A DNA stretch of 64,000 bases from Dendrophyllia cribrosa (Eukaryota; Cnidaria; Anthozoa; Scleractinia; Dendrophylliidae), in contig JAJLRJ010000008.1 of NCBI GenBank assembly GCA_024195265.1, positions 21,717,458 through 21,781,457 of the forward strand, read 5' to 3'. The notes beneath the pieces were generated by a model. The model was given only the letters and a program-made list of their open reading frames with translations. It did no database searches and was not told the DNA's origin. The translations under genes and the position numbers were made by a program. Positions 24,561-36,449 of this stretch are shown here, one piece after another (within the stretch, counting starts at the first letter, position 1; every line of letters starts with the position of its first letter).

Positions 24561-24924
24561 TGTTTGGTACTTTGTCTACGTACGTTCTATCATATTTTCT
24601 GTGCTACAAAGGATTCTGAAACTGACCAACAGTTAAAGGTTTTGTTATTAAAAGCAACATGGCAAGCTATGAAAAATCTAAAAATGTTCAGTATCGAATG
24701 AAATCAGAAGCAAAAATTACTTATCAAATAACAATAAGAGAACTTAACGTTTAATTTAAGTTATCCAAAACGTTTATCCAGTACACAAACAATTTTCACA
24801 GCTTGCTTTGTTTCTTCTAATATCCTTTATGTATACACTGTATCGTGCAAGAATTTTGAAGATTTAACGCGGTTTTTTACCGGCGACAGAAAGTATTAGT
24901 ACAGACATATGAAGAAAGAAAGCA

Positions 24925-25587
24925 CTTGTTCTTCTTATGCCGTCTTCGAAGGAATTGACATAGCATTATAGACCATTTTACAGTTGTGTATTTGGTGTCC
25001 TGGCCTTTGAATGGAAGCGAGGCTGGAAGTGACCTTGTTCTGATATAGACCTTAGTGCTTTTCATGTTAAAGGGAACCTCCTCTATCATAACAAATTGAT
25101 GTTAAATTGTTGGAATTAACGTTTAAATTTCAATTATGTTAATAACAAGTAGAAATATAATTTTAGTGTACACAAAAATTGGATATGAATGTCACCTATT
25201 TTCGCTTTTAAATTTCCCGCGCGACGCTATTTTGAGTATTTATGACGTAACTTGGTTGCTAACTAAACTTGGTCAACCAAGTTACGTCATAAATATTCAA
25301 AATGGCGGCGCGCGGGAAATTTAAAAGCGAAAATAGGTAATATTCATATCCAACTTTTGTGTACACTAAAATTATATTCCAATTGTTATTAACATAACTG
25401 AAATTTAAGAGTTAGTTCCAACAATTTAACGTCAATTTGTTATAATAGTGGAGGTTCCCTTTAAGCACTAAGTTCTGTATCCTGACAACGTCACCTCCAG
25501 CTTCGCTTCCATTCAAAGGCCTGAACCAAGCACACAGCAGTAAAATGGTTTATTCCTAACGAGGACAGCATAAGAAGAACAAGTAGG
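24925..25587. mobile_element. Compound palindromic element with nested insertion
   Basis: Outer inverted arms contain ACTTGTTCTTCTTATGC and, further in, the ACCATTTTACAGTTGTGT family also seen as a separate element at 50368-50601. The palindrome is split at its centre by the TTAA-flanked element 25071-25460. Confidence 0.75.
25071..25460. mobile_element. TTAA-flanked foldback element, AGGGAACCTCC family
   Basis: 390 bp between TTAA at 25067-25070 and 25461-25464. Inverted arms of about 190 bp include TTTAAATTTCCCGCGCG and AAGTTACGTCATAAAT. It is inserted in the middle of the outer palindrome. Confidence 0.85.
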
Positions 25588-25774
25588 TTTCTTTTTCATA
25601 TATTTTTCCTTATACTTATGTCGCTTGTGAAAACCAGTGTTAATTTATTGTTAGGCTCATTACAATTATTTTTTTGCACGAGATGTTGTGTACTATTTTT
25701 GGCGGGTTTAAATTTTAAGTTGTACTCGAAAATTTTTTTGGATCCCCAGTTATTTTTTTTGCGAAAATTGTTAC

Positions 25775-26215
25775 CAGGGGAAACGCTGTGCAAATTTGTC
25801 CAAATTTTCCCGCCAAAAGACTTAGTATATATAGGAAGAAAAAGTTTGCGACACCTTTTAATTAGTTAAATGATTTTTACTTAATTAATTAAGTTATTGG
25901 AAAAGCATTGTACAACATATAAGAAAGGTTAAATAAAGCCATACACAATAATTATTAAACTTTATTTCAAAATGTCATCTTTTTAAGTTACTTTATTATA
26001 TATTGCAAATAATATTATAAACGAAAAGATTGAATAAAGAATATATTGAAACTGAAAACACTTTTATTGTTGTTGACTTCTAATTATTTATTAAATACAA
26101 TTCAACATGACTGAATATTTTTTTAAAAAAACGGCGCATGCGTATTTTGGGCGCCCGTATTTTTTCTAAGTCTTTTGGCGGGAAAATTCTAGAAATTTAA
26201 ACAGCGTGTACAGAC
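25775..26215. repeat. Inverted repeat around TTTTCCCGCCAAAAGACTTA
   Basis: About 45-bp diverged arms at 25785-25833 and 26160-26210, with an AT-rich middle. Probably an old element; ends uncertain. Confidence 0.45.
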
Positions 26216-27915
26216 AAAAAATTGGCTTTTTAATAAGCAATTGGACAATGAAATACAGATTTTCAGAAATCGCTGAAAAATTAGACTAAAAGAATTGTAC
26301 TAAATAGTTGAAGATTTTTTCTGAGCTATAAATTGAGTATGTTTCTGTTCTTGAAAACCTTGTCCGAATGGCAATTTTCACGGTACAATCTGCTTATGAC
26401 TGCTACAACCAACCCGAGAATTTTTCGTTGATTTTTATCTTTTCAAACAATTGTAAATCGACCAGAAATACCTACGGTTTTGGCACTTTACTTTTTAAAT
26501 GTCTGCTGTGAGCAACTTTGTACTGTGTAAATTGCCTTTTAATTAAGTACCGATACAGTGCAACACAGATATAACAAAACTCGATAGATGAACGCAAAAT
26601 GTAGAACGTTTATCCGGCAGAAAGTCAATGAAAACTATTGCTGATAGTAACCAAAATTCCGGCCTAACAGGGAAAACTGATAAACCATCAAACGTACGTG
26701 TGACAAAAACGAAATGATCCCCGATTAACAAGAAAATATTTCAGTATTGCAAATTGATGACAAAGGGCGGCAATAACAGAGTTACTCAGTTAACTATAAA
26801 CTACTTGACAACAGACTAGTATTTCCACTGAGAAATCTTGTTTAATATTTACGAAAAGTGAACACTCGAAACAAAATTTATAGCCTGTTCATCCTTCCAG
26901 TAATTAAATGCCAGCAACGTATAATTAAGGAGTTGGAAAAAGTAATTCACGCTTGAACTTGCTTTATGGACGCCGAATCTTTGTTGACATTTTATTTCAT
27001 TAGCGTACGTGCTAAATATGAATTGACTTTAGTTAGTAATCTGTGCAATTTTTAGCGAAATATCAGCCATCAAAAACTGCAAAATTGTTGGATAGCAAAA
27101 GTGCTAATCAGCCACAAAATTGTGTTATACCCTTTTCAAATTTGGAGTTTATTTTTTAGCTCGATTAGAGAATGACGCGCGTATGCTGGAGAGGCAATAA
27201 TTATAAACACATATCCACCTGTTGATAACAGATAAGGAAAAACTGAATTGCTCACAGTTCATCATTTTTATGAATGGGCTCCATTGTGACTATTTTTATC
27301 AATTTTCATTACGAGTTCGTTTAAAAACCTTGTTGGAACTGACAAAATGAACTGCTATTTCCAACACACACAAAAAAAGTAATCTACTACTAGCCCTAAA
27401 CCCCTTACTGTAAATATAACCTGGCCTTCTAATTTCACACTGCAAGCTGATATGCAAAATCTATTGGAAACAGACAAAAAACTATAACGAATTGCGTTTT
27501 AATTTCAAAACCCTGCTTATTGAAAACTCTCGAACAGAAAAAAAATGGCCTAACTGGATAACTTTAAAGATAAAACTTTCATCATTGATTTTTACTACGA
27601 AATTATTAAATTCTTGTTGAAAGTTGATAATGAGAGGGACAAATGAACTACAATTTCCAAAAATCAATCGATTCGCCTTAAACCCCTTACTGAAAACTTG
27701 ACAAACAGCAATTGTCAAGGTCAAAACAACAAAGAGAATGCCTAGCAGAAAAGTGACTTGTACCTGCAAGATCTAAACTAAAAACAAATACCTTCTAATT
27801 TCATACTGACTGAGAAACAAATAAAATCTACAAACAAAAACGGTAAATAGACAAAATGGCCTTAGATATCTACTGAAGACTCACTGAGAAAGTGTTAAAA
27901 TGCTTTATTGAAAAT

Positions 27916-27956
27916 TGAAATTTGAAATTTGAAATTTGAAATTTGAAAATTGAAAT
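27916..27956. repeat. Short (GAAATTT)n-type repeat
   Basis: TTGAAATTTGAAATTTGAAA with a 9-bp period, about four copies. Confidence 0.85.
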
Positions 27957-28186
27957 AATAACTGACAATTAAATTGCCGATACTGCGAAAAAAGTTTAAA
28001 TGCAAAAAGGGGAGTAACTGAAAACTGACGTTATAGTTTCACTGACGTTACAGTTTAAAGAATGGTCTTACTTATTTCGTAACTATATATAATATAGGAT
28101 TTCTTTCAACGTAAAAAAAACATACTCAAAACTCATAGTTAGTAGACAAAATGCAAATAATTATCACTGAAAGCTACCGAATTTAA

Positions 28187-29242
28187 GGTGGCTCGACTGG
28201 ATTTTTGGGGGGCGATACCCCCCAAGTTTGAGTATCAACTACCACGCCATTAACAATGCTATGGAAAAACGGTCACCACAGCTGTATTAGATAAAGATGA
28301 AAATTTGTTAAGACCAGTGTTATGTTAACATCGGAGTTGCCATAGCCACGTAATGACGCGGTGACGTTTTTACTTGCGGTCGTATTTCTCGGCACCAGGA
28401 GGTTTTTTCGGTAATCGGCTTAAGGGAGCTTGTACTCTCCAATTCGCGTTAATTTAAGTCGCGTTGATTTCAAAGACCTTAATTTACAGGAGCGTTAATT
28501 CAGTTTCCTATAATAAGGTAATTGACTAATATCTAAAGAAAACGATGCGCTTCGGGGATGCAGTTTCATCTCATAGTAGTTTTATTCCATTTAAAATCGT
28601 GTGTGAAAAAGTGAGGTGATTGCTTTTGACCGATTGCGAGAAAGGATTTGATTAGCGTGCGTTCAGCCTACAAATGTGATGATAATTTGGAACATATTTT
28701 TTTTTTAAATTTGACAATCTCGAGATTAATCATTAATTTATATGGCCTGCAAGTATCAAGGACATTGAAAACATGTAAGGCAATAAAATAGGGCCTCCAA
28801 TGTACCATTTTTTTCCGCAGATTTTGTGTTTACAAGTGAGCGTCCACATTATTCTTGGGTATTGTTTTCAAGTTTGAGAATTGCAATAACATTACGCACT
28901 CGATGTAACGCTATTTAACGTGGGTCTAGACTTTTATCCTGCTCTGCTGTTCTGTGGAATGAAATCTTTTTGTTCTCTGGACAAAGAGACCCTCGCCTCA
29001 CCTCCTGGTGCCGAGAAATACGACGGCAAGTAAAAACGTCATGGCGTCATTACGTTGTTATGGCAACTCCGATGAAAATATCATGACACTGGTCTTAACA
29101 AATATTCATCTTTATCTAATACAGCTGTGGTGACCATTTTTCCATAGCATTAATAATGGCGTCGTAGTTAATGCTCAAAACGTGGGGGGGGGGGGGGGGG
29201 GGGGGGAGGGGTATCGCCCCCAAAAAATCCAGTCGAGCCACC
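28187..29242. mobile_element. TTAA-flanked element, GGTGGCTCGACTGG family
   Basis: 1056 bp between TTAA at 28183-28186 and 29243-29246. Inverted arms of about 220 bp include GGTGGCTCGACTGGATTTTT and CTCGGCACCAGGAGG. The left arm has GGGGGGCGATACCCCCC. The right arm has a run of about 23 G at 29184-29206 at the matching place. No transposase frame is seen in the AT-rich centre. Confidence 0.85.
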
Positions 29243-30097
29243 TTAAATAATTTTTTCATAGTTACTACGATTCTACGTATGAATTTAAATTAAAACTCTT
29301 TAACTTAACGTCCTTGCAGACCTGTCTCAGTGACTTAAAAATCCTACTCCACGAGTCTTCACTTAGAGAAAGACTTTTGATTTGAAAGTTTGATTTGACG
29401 TCATCTTATTAACATTTTGTAAATTCAAACCTCTATAATTCACTACCGCAACGTTGAAAACAAAAAAATATTAACTATTTAACTTTTCGACGTACAAAGA
29501 GTTGATTAAGCGAAAAAAACAATTTTGGGTTTAGGTGCACTTTAAATGTTTATCGAGAAATCGTTTCCAGACCTCAGAACGCCTAGTGAAGATTGACCAA
29601 TAAACCGAGAAAAAAAACATTGGGTTACCTAACTGAAAACTAACGACTGAGACCGGTAGATTAATCCACGATTTCCACTGAGTATTAAAAACTGGCCTGA
29701 TTTTTCAATTAAAAATAAATGTTTTTGTAAACATGTAACCGTAGAGGCTAGACCTTACTGTAAACGAATAACTGAAAACTGATCAATTATAAAATGATAA
29801 AAAATCTAACAGAGAATCAGAACAGTTATAAAACTAAAAGAAACAATTAAAAGAGAAAACATGTGGCATTACCTTCAGGTTAAGGTAGAAATTGTTTGAA
29901 ATATGTAAACCTATAACGGACAAAATAGCCCATGATTCACTGCAGGAGAAATCGTTTACACATGGAATTTGATTTTCATTTACAATAAATGTTCTAAAGC
30001 TTACTGGTAAGCGGACAAAACTAACACAAAAATAAAAATAAGAACTCAGAAACAAACAGACAACTTATCGGGAACAGACAAAACTCAATCATGGGTT

Positions 30098-30620
30098 ACC
30101 CGGGGGGGGTACTCCCTTATATAAGCTCAGTATAGGTATGTGCGGTCCTTAAGGGTATAGTTTTCAAGCCGTTCTGGTCTGAAATAGGGTATAGATTTTG
30201 ACCATTTTGGTCTGAAATAGGGTATGATTTGCGCACTCTGGTCAGGAATTGGGTATGGTTTTTAGTAGGAGCTACTTTTACATCCCTTGAGAAATGCGGT
30301 TTGATTAACATGTGAAATAGGGTATCGATTGAAGGGTCTGGTCTGAAATAGGGTATGATTTGTACACTCTGGTCTGGAATTGGGTATTGTTTTTAGAAGA
30401 AGCTACTTTTTACATCCCTTGAGAAATGCGGTTTGATTAACATTTGAAATAGGGTATCGATTGAAGGGTCTGGTCTGAAATAGGGTATCGAATTTTGGGT
30501 CAGGTCTGAAATAAGGTAGGGAAAATCGTATATTTTGGTCTGAAATAGGGTAAGGGTTTTAAGAAGCGTGCTGCACACCCCCACCCAAATTTTCGGGAAG
30601 TACCCCCCACCCCCCGGGGA
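30098..30620. repeat. GGGGTACTCCC-ended repeat with internal tandem units
   Basis: Ends CCCGGGGGGGGTACTCCC and, inverted, GGGAAGTACCCCCCACCCC. The interior has many CTGAAATAGGGTA units and a 131-bp tandem duplication (gatttg at 30226 and 30357). Non-coding. Confidence 0.75.
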
Positions 30621-31366
30621 GGGGGTTACCTTAAATCGTAACTGCAAACTGACAAACAGCCAAACTGGCCTGCAATTTTTACTACGTAATGGTATCGTAA
30701 CATATAAATGCTTGCTAAAGGGATATATACAAATTTGAGCAAAATGGCCTACATTGTTCACTTAGAAACTGTTTTGTTCACTGAGAAACTGTTTTGTTAA
30801 CTTAGCAACCATCATTAATTTTGTATCGAGAAAATGACCTATGAGTTTTACTGAAAACGATCTGCAAAAGGTCTACTATTTTCGCTAATGAATTGCTCTG
30901 TAACTAAGAGAGCCAAAATATGAACTAAAGACAATAGCTGTATCAGCGTCAAAATCTTCAAAACAGACGAATGACTGGTGATTGAAAAATTAAAAATAAA
31001 TAAATGTGGACTGAGCTGAAAACTAACAAATCCCCTGTCTCAACCTTAAACTTCACTTTGAGTGCCTTAAATTTGGAACATGTCTGTTTTGACCTATGGC
31101 ACAGTCAAGCTACAAAGTTACTGCATGTACGGGTGATGCCCGAAATACCAAATCAAGTCTATCGTGTGGTTGTTCTGGCCAGTTCTTCGGTGGTTCGCAC
31201 ACAGACGTCATAAAAATAAAAAAATCTAAATTATACATCATACAAAACTGTTTCTAACATAATATGTGGATACCAGTGTTACAATCTTTCCAAAAAAGTT
31301 TCAGGTTTTAACGATGTTTTGCTTCCGTGTTGTACAGGTTTGAAATGTGTCACGCAATTCGTCACA

Positions 31367-31591
31367 CTATTTCAGACAAACAAAATTCAACCAGTTCAAA
31401 GTTATTAATGCATTATAGATGCTTGTATAAGCCAATTTAAAGGAATTACAGTGAATCCAATCTTTTCTGATGAGATGTTTGGTGTTATTTTTAAGAGTTT
31501 GAAGTTTTTGACACCATGTTGGCGTACTGAAGTGCCAGTACACCAAGATGGCCACTCCATACATTTTACAAAAAATGTCTAATGTTCGTTC

Positions 31592-31628
<37 letters not shown>

Positions 31629-31890
31629 TTTAATCAATAAAACGTATAGCAGTTAAAACCACTAATTGGGGAACCTATCTAAAATTCTAAAATATCAATT
31701 ACAAAATTCCTATAACTCTTCAATGAAATGCTATTGCGCTTCAATATTTGGCCCAGATGTGCAGTCTTAAATTTTCTACATTCCATAAACATTTTGATAT
31801 GACATAAAAACAAACTTAGAATATTGTTGTAGCCTGCACGCAGATCTAGACGTCTCCTGTTTGATCCTGTTTCCTTCCTTCCTCGTGAAA
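31367..31890 (-). pseudogene. Possible LINE fragments with (TAA)n
   Basis: On the minus strand the sequence 31890-31640 runs into a (TTA)n tract (31593-31630), as at LINE 3' ends. The following frame 31564-31367 (QKLQTLKNNTKHLIR) resembles the region after the reverse transcriptase in CR1/Rex-like elements. Weak evidence. Confidence 0.3.
31593..31628. repeat. (TAA)n microsatellite
   Basis: About 12 TAA units, possibly the tail of a LINE insertion on the minus strand. Confidence 0.92.
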
Positions 31891-32808
31891 CTGGAAGGAA
31901 ATATGAGAAGTTTGCGCGCAGGCTAATGTTATTATTGTCGTTCTATTGTGTTCTTTGGAAAGTACTACCCAAGACTTGGTGTATGACGCACCACCCGAAT
32001 ATACCTTTCACATATATTTAGATAACAAAATACTAAAACTACATCAATGGTAGCAAATTGTCTGACATTTGTACTGAATTTGTCTTTACCTACAATTTCC
32101 TTGCAATCGTAATTGGTAAAAAATAAACTCACAACAGAAAAAGAGCCCTCATTTTTAAGTGAGCCTTCATTTCTTTGCAATATTCAGTATGTAAACGCAA
32201 CCATAAAAATATTGGTTAAGAGCAGGGTGCATAAGTATCTTATGTCATGTGTATGAGGCTCTGCTCCTGCACTCCAGTTCTCCTTGCTGTGAACCATTGA
32301 TTAGGCCATGGGGACATCTATCATAGTGCATTGCTGCATATGCTAGTTTTTTCATTCTTCATGGACTATTGTTCACTTTAGCATTTTATAAAAAAAAAAA
32401 AACAGACAAACAACTAAACTATAAAAAACTAAAAACAGAAATTAAAAAATAAAGTTCCATTTTCACTGCCAAATGTTCAAAACAAGAAACAACCAAAATT
32501 CAAATTAAAAACAAATGGTTAAACTCCTCAGTTTGAAAAAAAAAAACCAAATGACTTCCCTTTTGTAATGGTACAAGTGCGCCTCGACTTCATTATTCAT
32601 TGGAAACTGACAAGCAGCTAAAAATTACAGCAAAAAAGACAAATGGCCTATAGTTTCACCAATTGGGAAATCAACTTCTCAAACTCATTAATAATTCATG
32701 AAGAAAATACAAAGGAAATTAATGTTTAATGAGTGTTTGGAAATCAGATGAAACACTCCTCATTTTTGCATCCTTAATTTCTCCTTCTAAAATCATTTTG
32801 TTTGAGAA

Positions 32809-32962
32809 GTAATATCAAACATTCGACACAGTATTTCATCACAAGATCAAACACCTCGAAGTTCGTCAAAAATACTCCGCTGCGCGTCGTATTTTCAACT
32901 CTCTTCTCAGTGTTTGATCTTGTGATGAAACACTGTGTCTCATGTTTGATATATTACTTCGC
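32809..32962. mobile_element. 154-bp palindromic MITE
   Basis: Arms contain GAAGTAATATCAAACATTCG and CATGTTTGATATATTACTTC, plus CATCACAAGATCAAACAC in inverted pairs. Non-coding. Confidence 0.8.
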
Positions 32963-33405
32963 AAATAATTATCAATTTCTTACTAAAAGATGATACATTT
33001 ATTTTTCAAACTCTACTCTGTTATAACTTTTAATGTCCTTGTTGATAGGTTATATCTTACTGCTGTCAAATGGCCAGACCTGATGAGAAATTGTGACAAT
33101 GCTTTCACTGTATGATCATTCTGGAAGGGTAGACAATTTACTTATCTAAGCAATTAAAATATTTCAAAGCAACATCTCTTCGTACAACTGAAAATTGAAG
33201 CAAGTAAGTTACTAATATCAAAGGAATTAAATGAACAAGTGTTAATAGTGGCTCTCTCTATTCGACGATTTTTATGTCTGATGAAAACCACAAGTAGGCA
33301 AAATTTAGTAAAAAAGGACGACAAAACTTACATGTATAATATAACACAATTGATACTGAACACAAAAAAATATGTCCTTAAATTTTCACCAAAAATTCGT
33401 TTTGA

Positions 33406-33542
33406 TATATGTTGTAGTTAATTTTTTATCTCAGTTAATTTTTGTTTTTCCATTGTTTTAAATTTATTAGCATATATTACCATACCCAAAAACAATGGAA
33501 AAACAAAAATTAACTGAGATAAAAAATTAACTACAACATATA
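33406..33542. repeat. Perfect hairpin, 54-bp arms
   Basis: Arms 33406-33459 and 33489-33542 are exact complements as read, with a 29-nt AT-rich loop. The arms contain TCAGTTAATTTTTGTTTTTC. Perfect arms in otherwise decayed sequence point to recent origin or gene conversion. Confidence 0.9.
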
Positions 33543-33934
33543 CTCTAAGTTGTAATCCCTAATATTACATAAATTGGACAAAATGGCTAAGACATTTATC
33601 CTAAGAGACACAAAATGGCCCATGATATTCACTGAGATATCCCTTATTGAAAACAGAAAAAGAAACCGTACTGAGTCGATTTCCTCCGAAACACCGTTTT
33701 GTAACCTAAAAACCTTTACTAAAAACTGACAAACCATGTTAAAATGCATGCCCTAAAGGCTTTCACTGAGAAGTAGTTTTAAAACATTAAAATCCAGTCT
33801 TCACTGAAAATTGGCATGTTAAATAGGCAAAATGGCTTATAATTGTGACTGAAAACTTGACACGGAGTTCGATTTTCACGAATAAATTGGTCCATAAATG
33901 AAATCAATTCCTTATTGACTTTTTACGTTTGCTG

Positions 33935-34035
33935 TTGTTAGGCTTCGCAACGCGTATACCCGAAGGTTATGTATGTTGATTTGTTTGTTAGGCTTCGCAA
34001 CGCGTATACCCGAAGGTTATGTATGTTTATTTGTT
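33935..34035. repeat. 50-bp tandem duplication
   Basis: TTAGGCTTCGCAACGCGTAT begins at 33938 and 33988 with identical following 30 bp. Confidence 0.92.
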
Positions 34036-34724
34036 TGGTTTATTCCAGGCAAATCTCAAGCATGACGCATTCTTTGGACGTCTTTTTTTTACAGCCATAG
34101 GTATGCTTGAGAGCAGTAAATGGTCTGATATTTCCACTTGAAAAAATAAGTCTTGTCCACTCCTACTTACTCTTGATTTTAACGTCCTTGCTGACGACAT
34201 ACTAGGCACCGGCATTGTACGACAGTCAATTGCTATAACATTGAGAATTTGTGATTTTACTTTAACATTAAGGTTGAAACTGCCGAACTGTTGCCTGAAT
34301 ATTTATATTGTTTGTTTTCCTGTTAACGAAAATGTATGGATGAAACGACGCAGTTATTCCATTTCGAGGTTTCATTCTTTGTGCTATCATTTATCTGAAG
34401 TTGATACTGGAATTTGTTCGTTAAACCGCGCAGCAAAGTTTGTTATATTTGTGTTGCACTGTATCTCGGCTGAACTAAGAAAATAAAGTGCGAATTTGGC
34501 GGCGATAAAAAAACGATTGAAAAAAGGAAATTTTTTAGCTACGCTTAAAGTAAAACTAGTTTCTCTACCTCTTTCTTTCTTTCAGTTGGTTGTCTTTTTT
34601 TCTTGCTTGCTTGCTTCTGACATTTATAGTTTCTTCGTATCCTGTATAGAAATGAAACAAAAATATATTAATAAATGCCATGACGTTTAGGATATCAAAA
34701 AGGTAGGCACAAAACCTTTTTCAT

Positions 34725-34935
34725 CAACCGAGTTAATAACTAAGAAAAACTGGCCACAGTAAAAAGATTCAAAAGCTGACGTTTCGAGCGCTACTGAGCC
34801 CTTCGTCTGATTGAATCACCAAGGGCTGACGCTTTACGAATGGAATAAAATGGAATGCGAATGACGAAGGGCTGTACTTGAAACGTCACCCTTTTGAATC
34901 TCCTTCCGGTGGCTAGTTAATCTTTTCAACTCAGT
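34725..34935. repeat. Inverted pair of GACGAAGGGCT...GAAACGTC tails
   Basis: A minus-strand copy (34745-34815) and a plus-strand copy (34860-34905) of a segment carrying GACGAAGGGCT and CGAAACGTCA. Such phrases are common at 3' ends of Penelope-like or similar retroelements; that is inference. Confidence 0.45.
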
Positions 34936-35033
34936 TTTCATTCTTTTTTTAATCCCCCACTACAGAAGTTACGGAAGATATCTAAAAGTATTTAAAGTTT
35001 GTCAATCAACTCACCTCTTTTAAACATTATCAG

Positions 35034-35466
35034 GTCAACGTCGATGGACCAAAGCTCTGTGAGGATTTCTTATTTCTGTGTTCTGTAACCTAACAGTCAA
35101 AAGAAAACTGTCAGGTAAGTATACGTATTCGCTGGGAGTGTCTATTTAACTAAAGAATCGTAGGTCGGCAGTTAAACGGGACTGAAGCTTCCATCCACAC
35201 CCTCCCTGCTCCAAATCAGTCTTTCAAGGGAGATTTGTTGTCTCGATCTCATAACACTGACATTTACTGAGACAAAATATATTGTTTTTCAATTTTACCT
35301 GTTTAATTTTTTCAGACTACGATTACTGAGTCTTTATATTTTTTTCAGGGATAGTCGCGAGGGCGGAACACCCGAGCAATAGCGCCGACTCGTTGGAGGC
35401 AATTCTAGGCGGAGAGTTGTTGTCCATGTTTTCCTGCAGGGAAGGTTGCGCGAGTAAAACACGCGG
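35034..35466 (+). other. Two possible spliced exons of an unknown transcript
   Basis: 35034-35114 is bounded by CAG and a strong donor (CAG|GTAAGTATA). 35349-35466 is bounded by TTTTTTTCAG and GGTAAATC, and is open in one frame (39 residues, GC-richer than surroundings). The first exon is not open through. This could be 5' UTR or non-coding RNA. No product recognised. Confidence 0.25.
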
Positions 35467-36005
35467 GTAAATCACATCTCCTTGCGACAGGCGATTTTTT
35501 TTTCGCGCTCTTGCGTTTTTTGCTAGCTAGACTATTTCTGAGAGTCATATGAAACTATTCGTTGTCTTTTTCAGACACGAACCCATAAGACCTATATCTA
35601 GTCTTGAAATGCTTTTCCAAATCTCACCTCCTGAAACCATTCATAATGAGGTTGATGGTGTTTGCCACTTTCTTCCATTCCGCATCTTTCTGACATTCAA
35701 CTGGGAAGAGAAAGAGAGACATGAATTTATATTATTATTATTATGATTATGTCGATTATAAGCAATTATGCTATAGTCGCTCCCACTGAGACGACTAAAC
35801 CCTAAGCGACATAAATGACGGCGCTTATGGTTAAGATCGTTATGTCGCCAGTGGATACCAAGTCGCTAACTGTCGATAGCCTCTCCTTCCCTGTCCGTGC
35901 CATTCAAGAACCAGTGGTGTACCAGACTGATAAAATTGTTGTATATCGTGCCAGTCTGTGTGTACCTCAAACCATATACATTACTACACACCTGATTATT
36001 TAAGA

Positions 36006-36448
36006 GGCAGTTGTCAAACGGCAGGGGTAATTTACCGAACGCCGAACATTGTTTTCACCCGCAACAGTAAACAAAAGCTAACCAATTTGAATCAGTGCTT
36101 AACCCTAAATACTGTAGCACTGATTTACAGTATTAAAGGCTGGTTTTCACTAGCGCATAAGCATAAGCACAAGCCAACATACGCAGACTCAGTAACGTGT
36201 TGATCATTAGTGCCTATTGTTCTGTTTTGTTCAAACAATTGGAACTAATGATCAACATGTTACTGAGTCTGCGTATGTTGGCTTGTGCTTATGCTTATGC
36301 GCTAGTGAAAACCACCCTTTAGGGTTAAGCACTGATTCAAATTGGTTAGCTTTTATTTACTGTTAAGGGTGAGAACAATTACGTTCGGCGTTCGGCGTTC
36401 GGCGTTCGGCGTTCGGCGTTCGGCGTTCGGCAAATTACCCCTGCCGAT
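36006..36448. mobile_element. Foldback element with (TTCGGCG)n, split by a nested MITE
   Basis: Inverted ends CGGCAGGGGTAATTTACCG and its complement CAAATTACCCCTGCCG. The right arm has expanded a CGTTCGG unit six times (36384-36430), where the left arm has one or two. The centre is interrupted by the element at 36136-36319. Confidence 0.8.
36136..36319. mobile_element. Palindromic element, GGCTGGTTTTCACT family, copy 2
   Basis: Arms of about 80 bp, starting AAGGCTGGTTTTCACTAGCG and continuing with ATAAGC hexamer repeats, fold almost perfectly. Nested in the element at 36006-36448. Confidence 0.85.
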
Positions 36449-36449
36449 T

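Larger units (their letters stand above)
27300..34000. repeat. Highly degenerate satellite-like array interrupted by transposons
   Basis: Phrases such as ACTGAAAACTGAC, GACAAAATGGCC(T/C)A and TTTCACTGAGAAA recur dozens of times on the same strand (for example near 27340, 27640, 27860, 28020, 29915, 30650, 30740, 32640, 33580, 33610, 33830). A longer match, CCTTAAACCCCTTACTG with surrounding sequence, is spaced about 300 bp (27390, 27690). No coding sense. The array is broken by the elements at 28187-29242 and 30098-30620. This is my reading by eye; a dot plot is needed for unit length. Confidence 0.5.
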
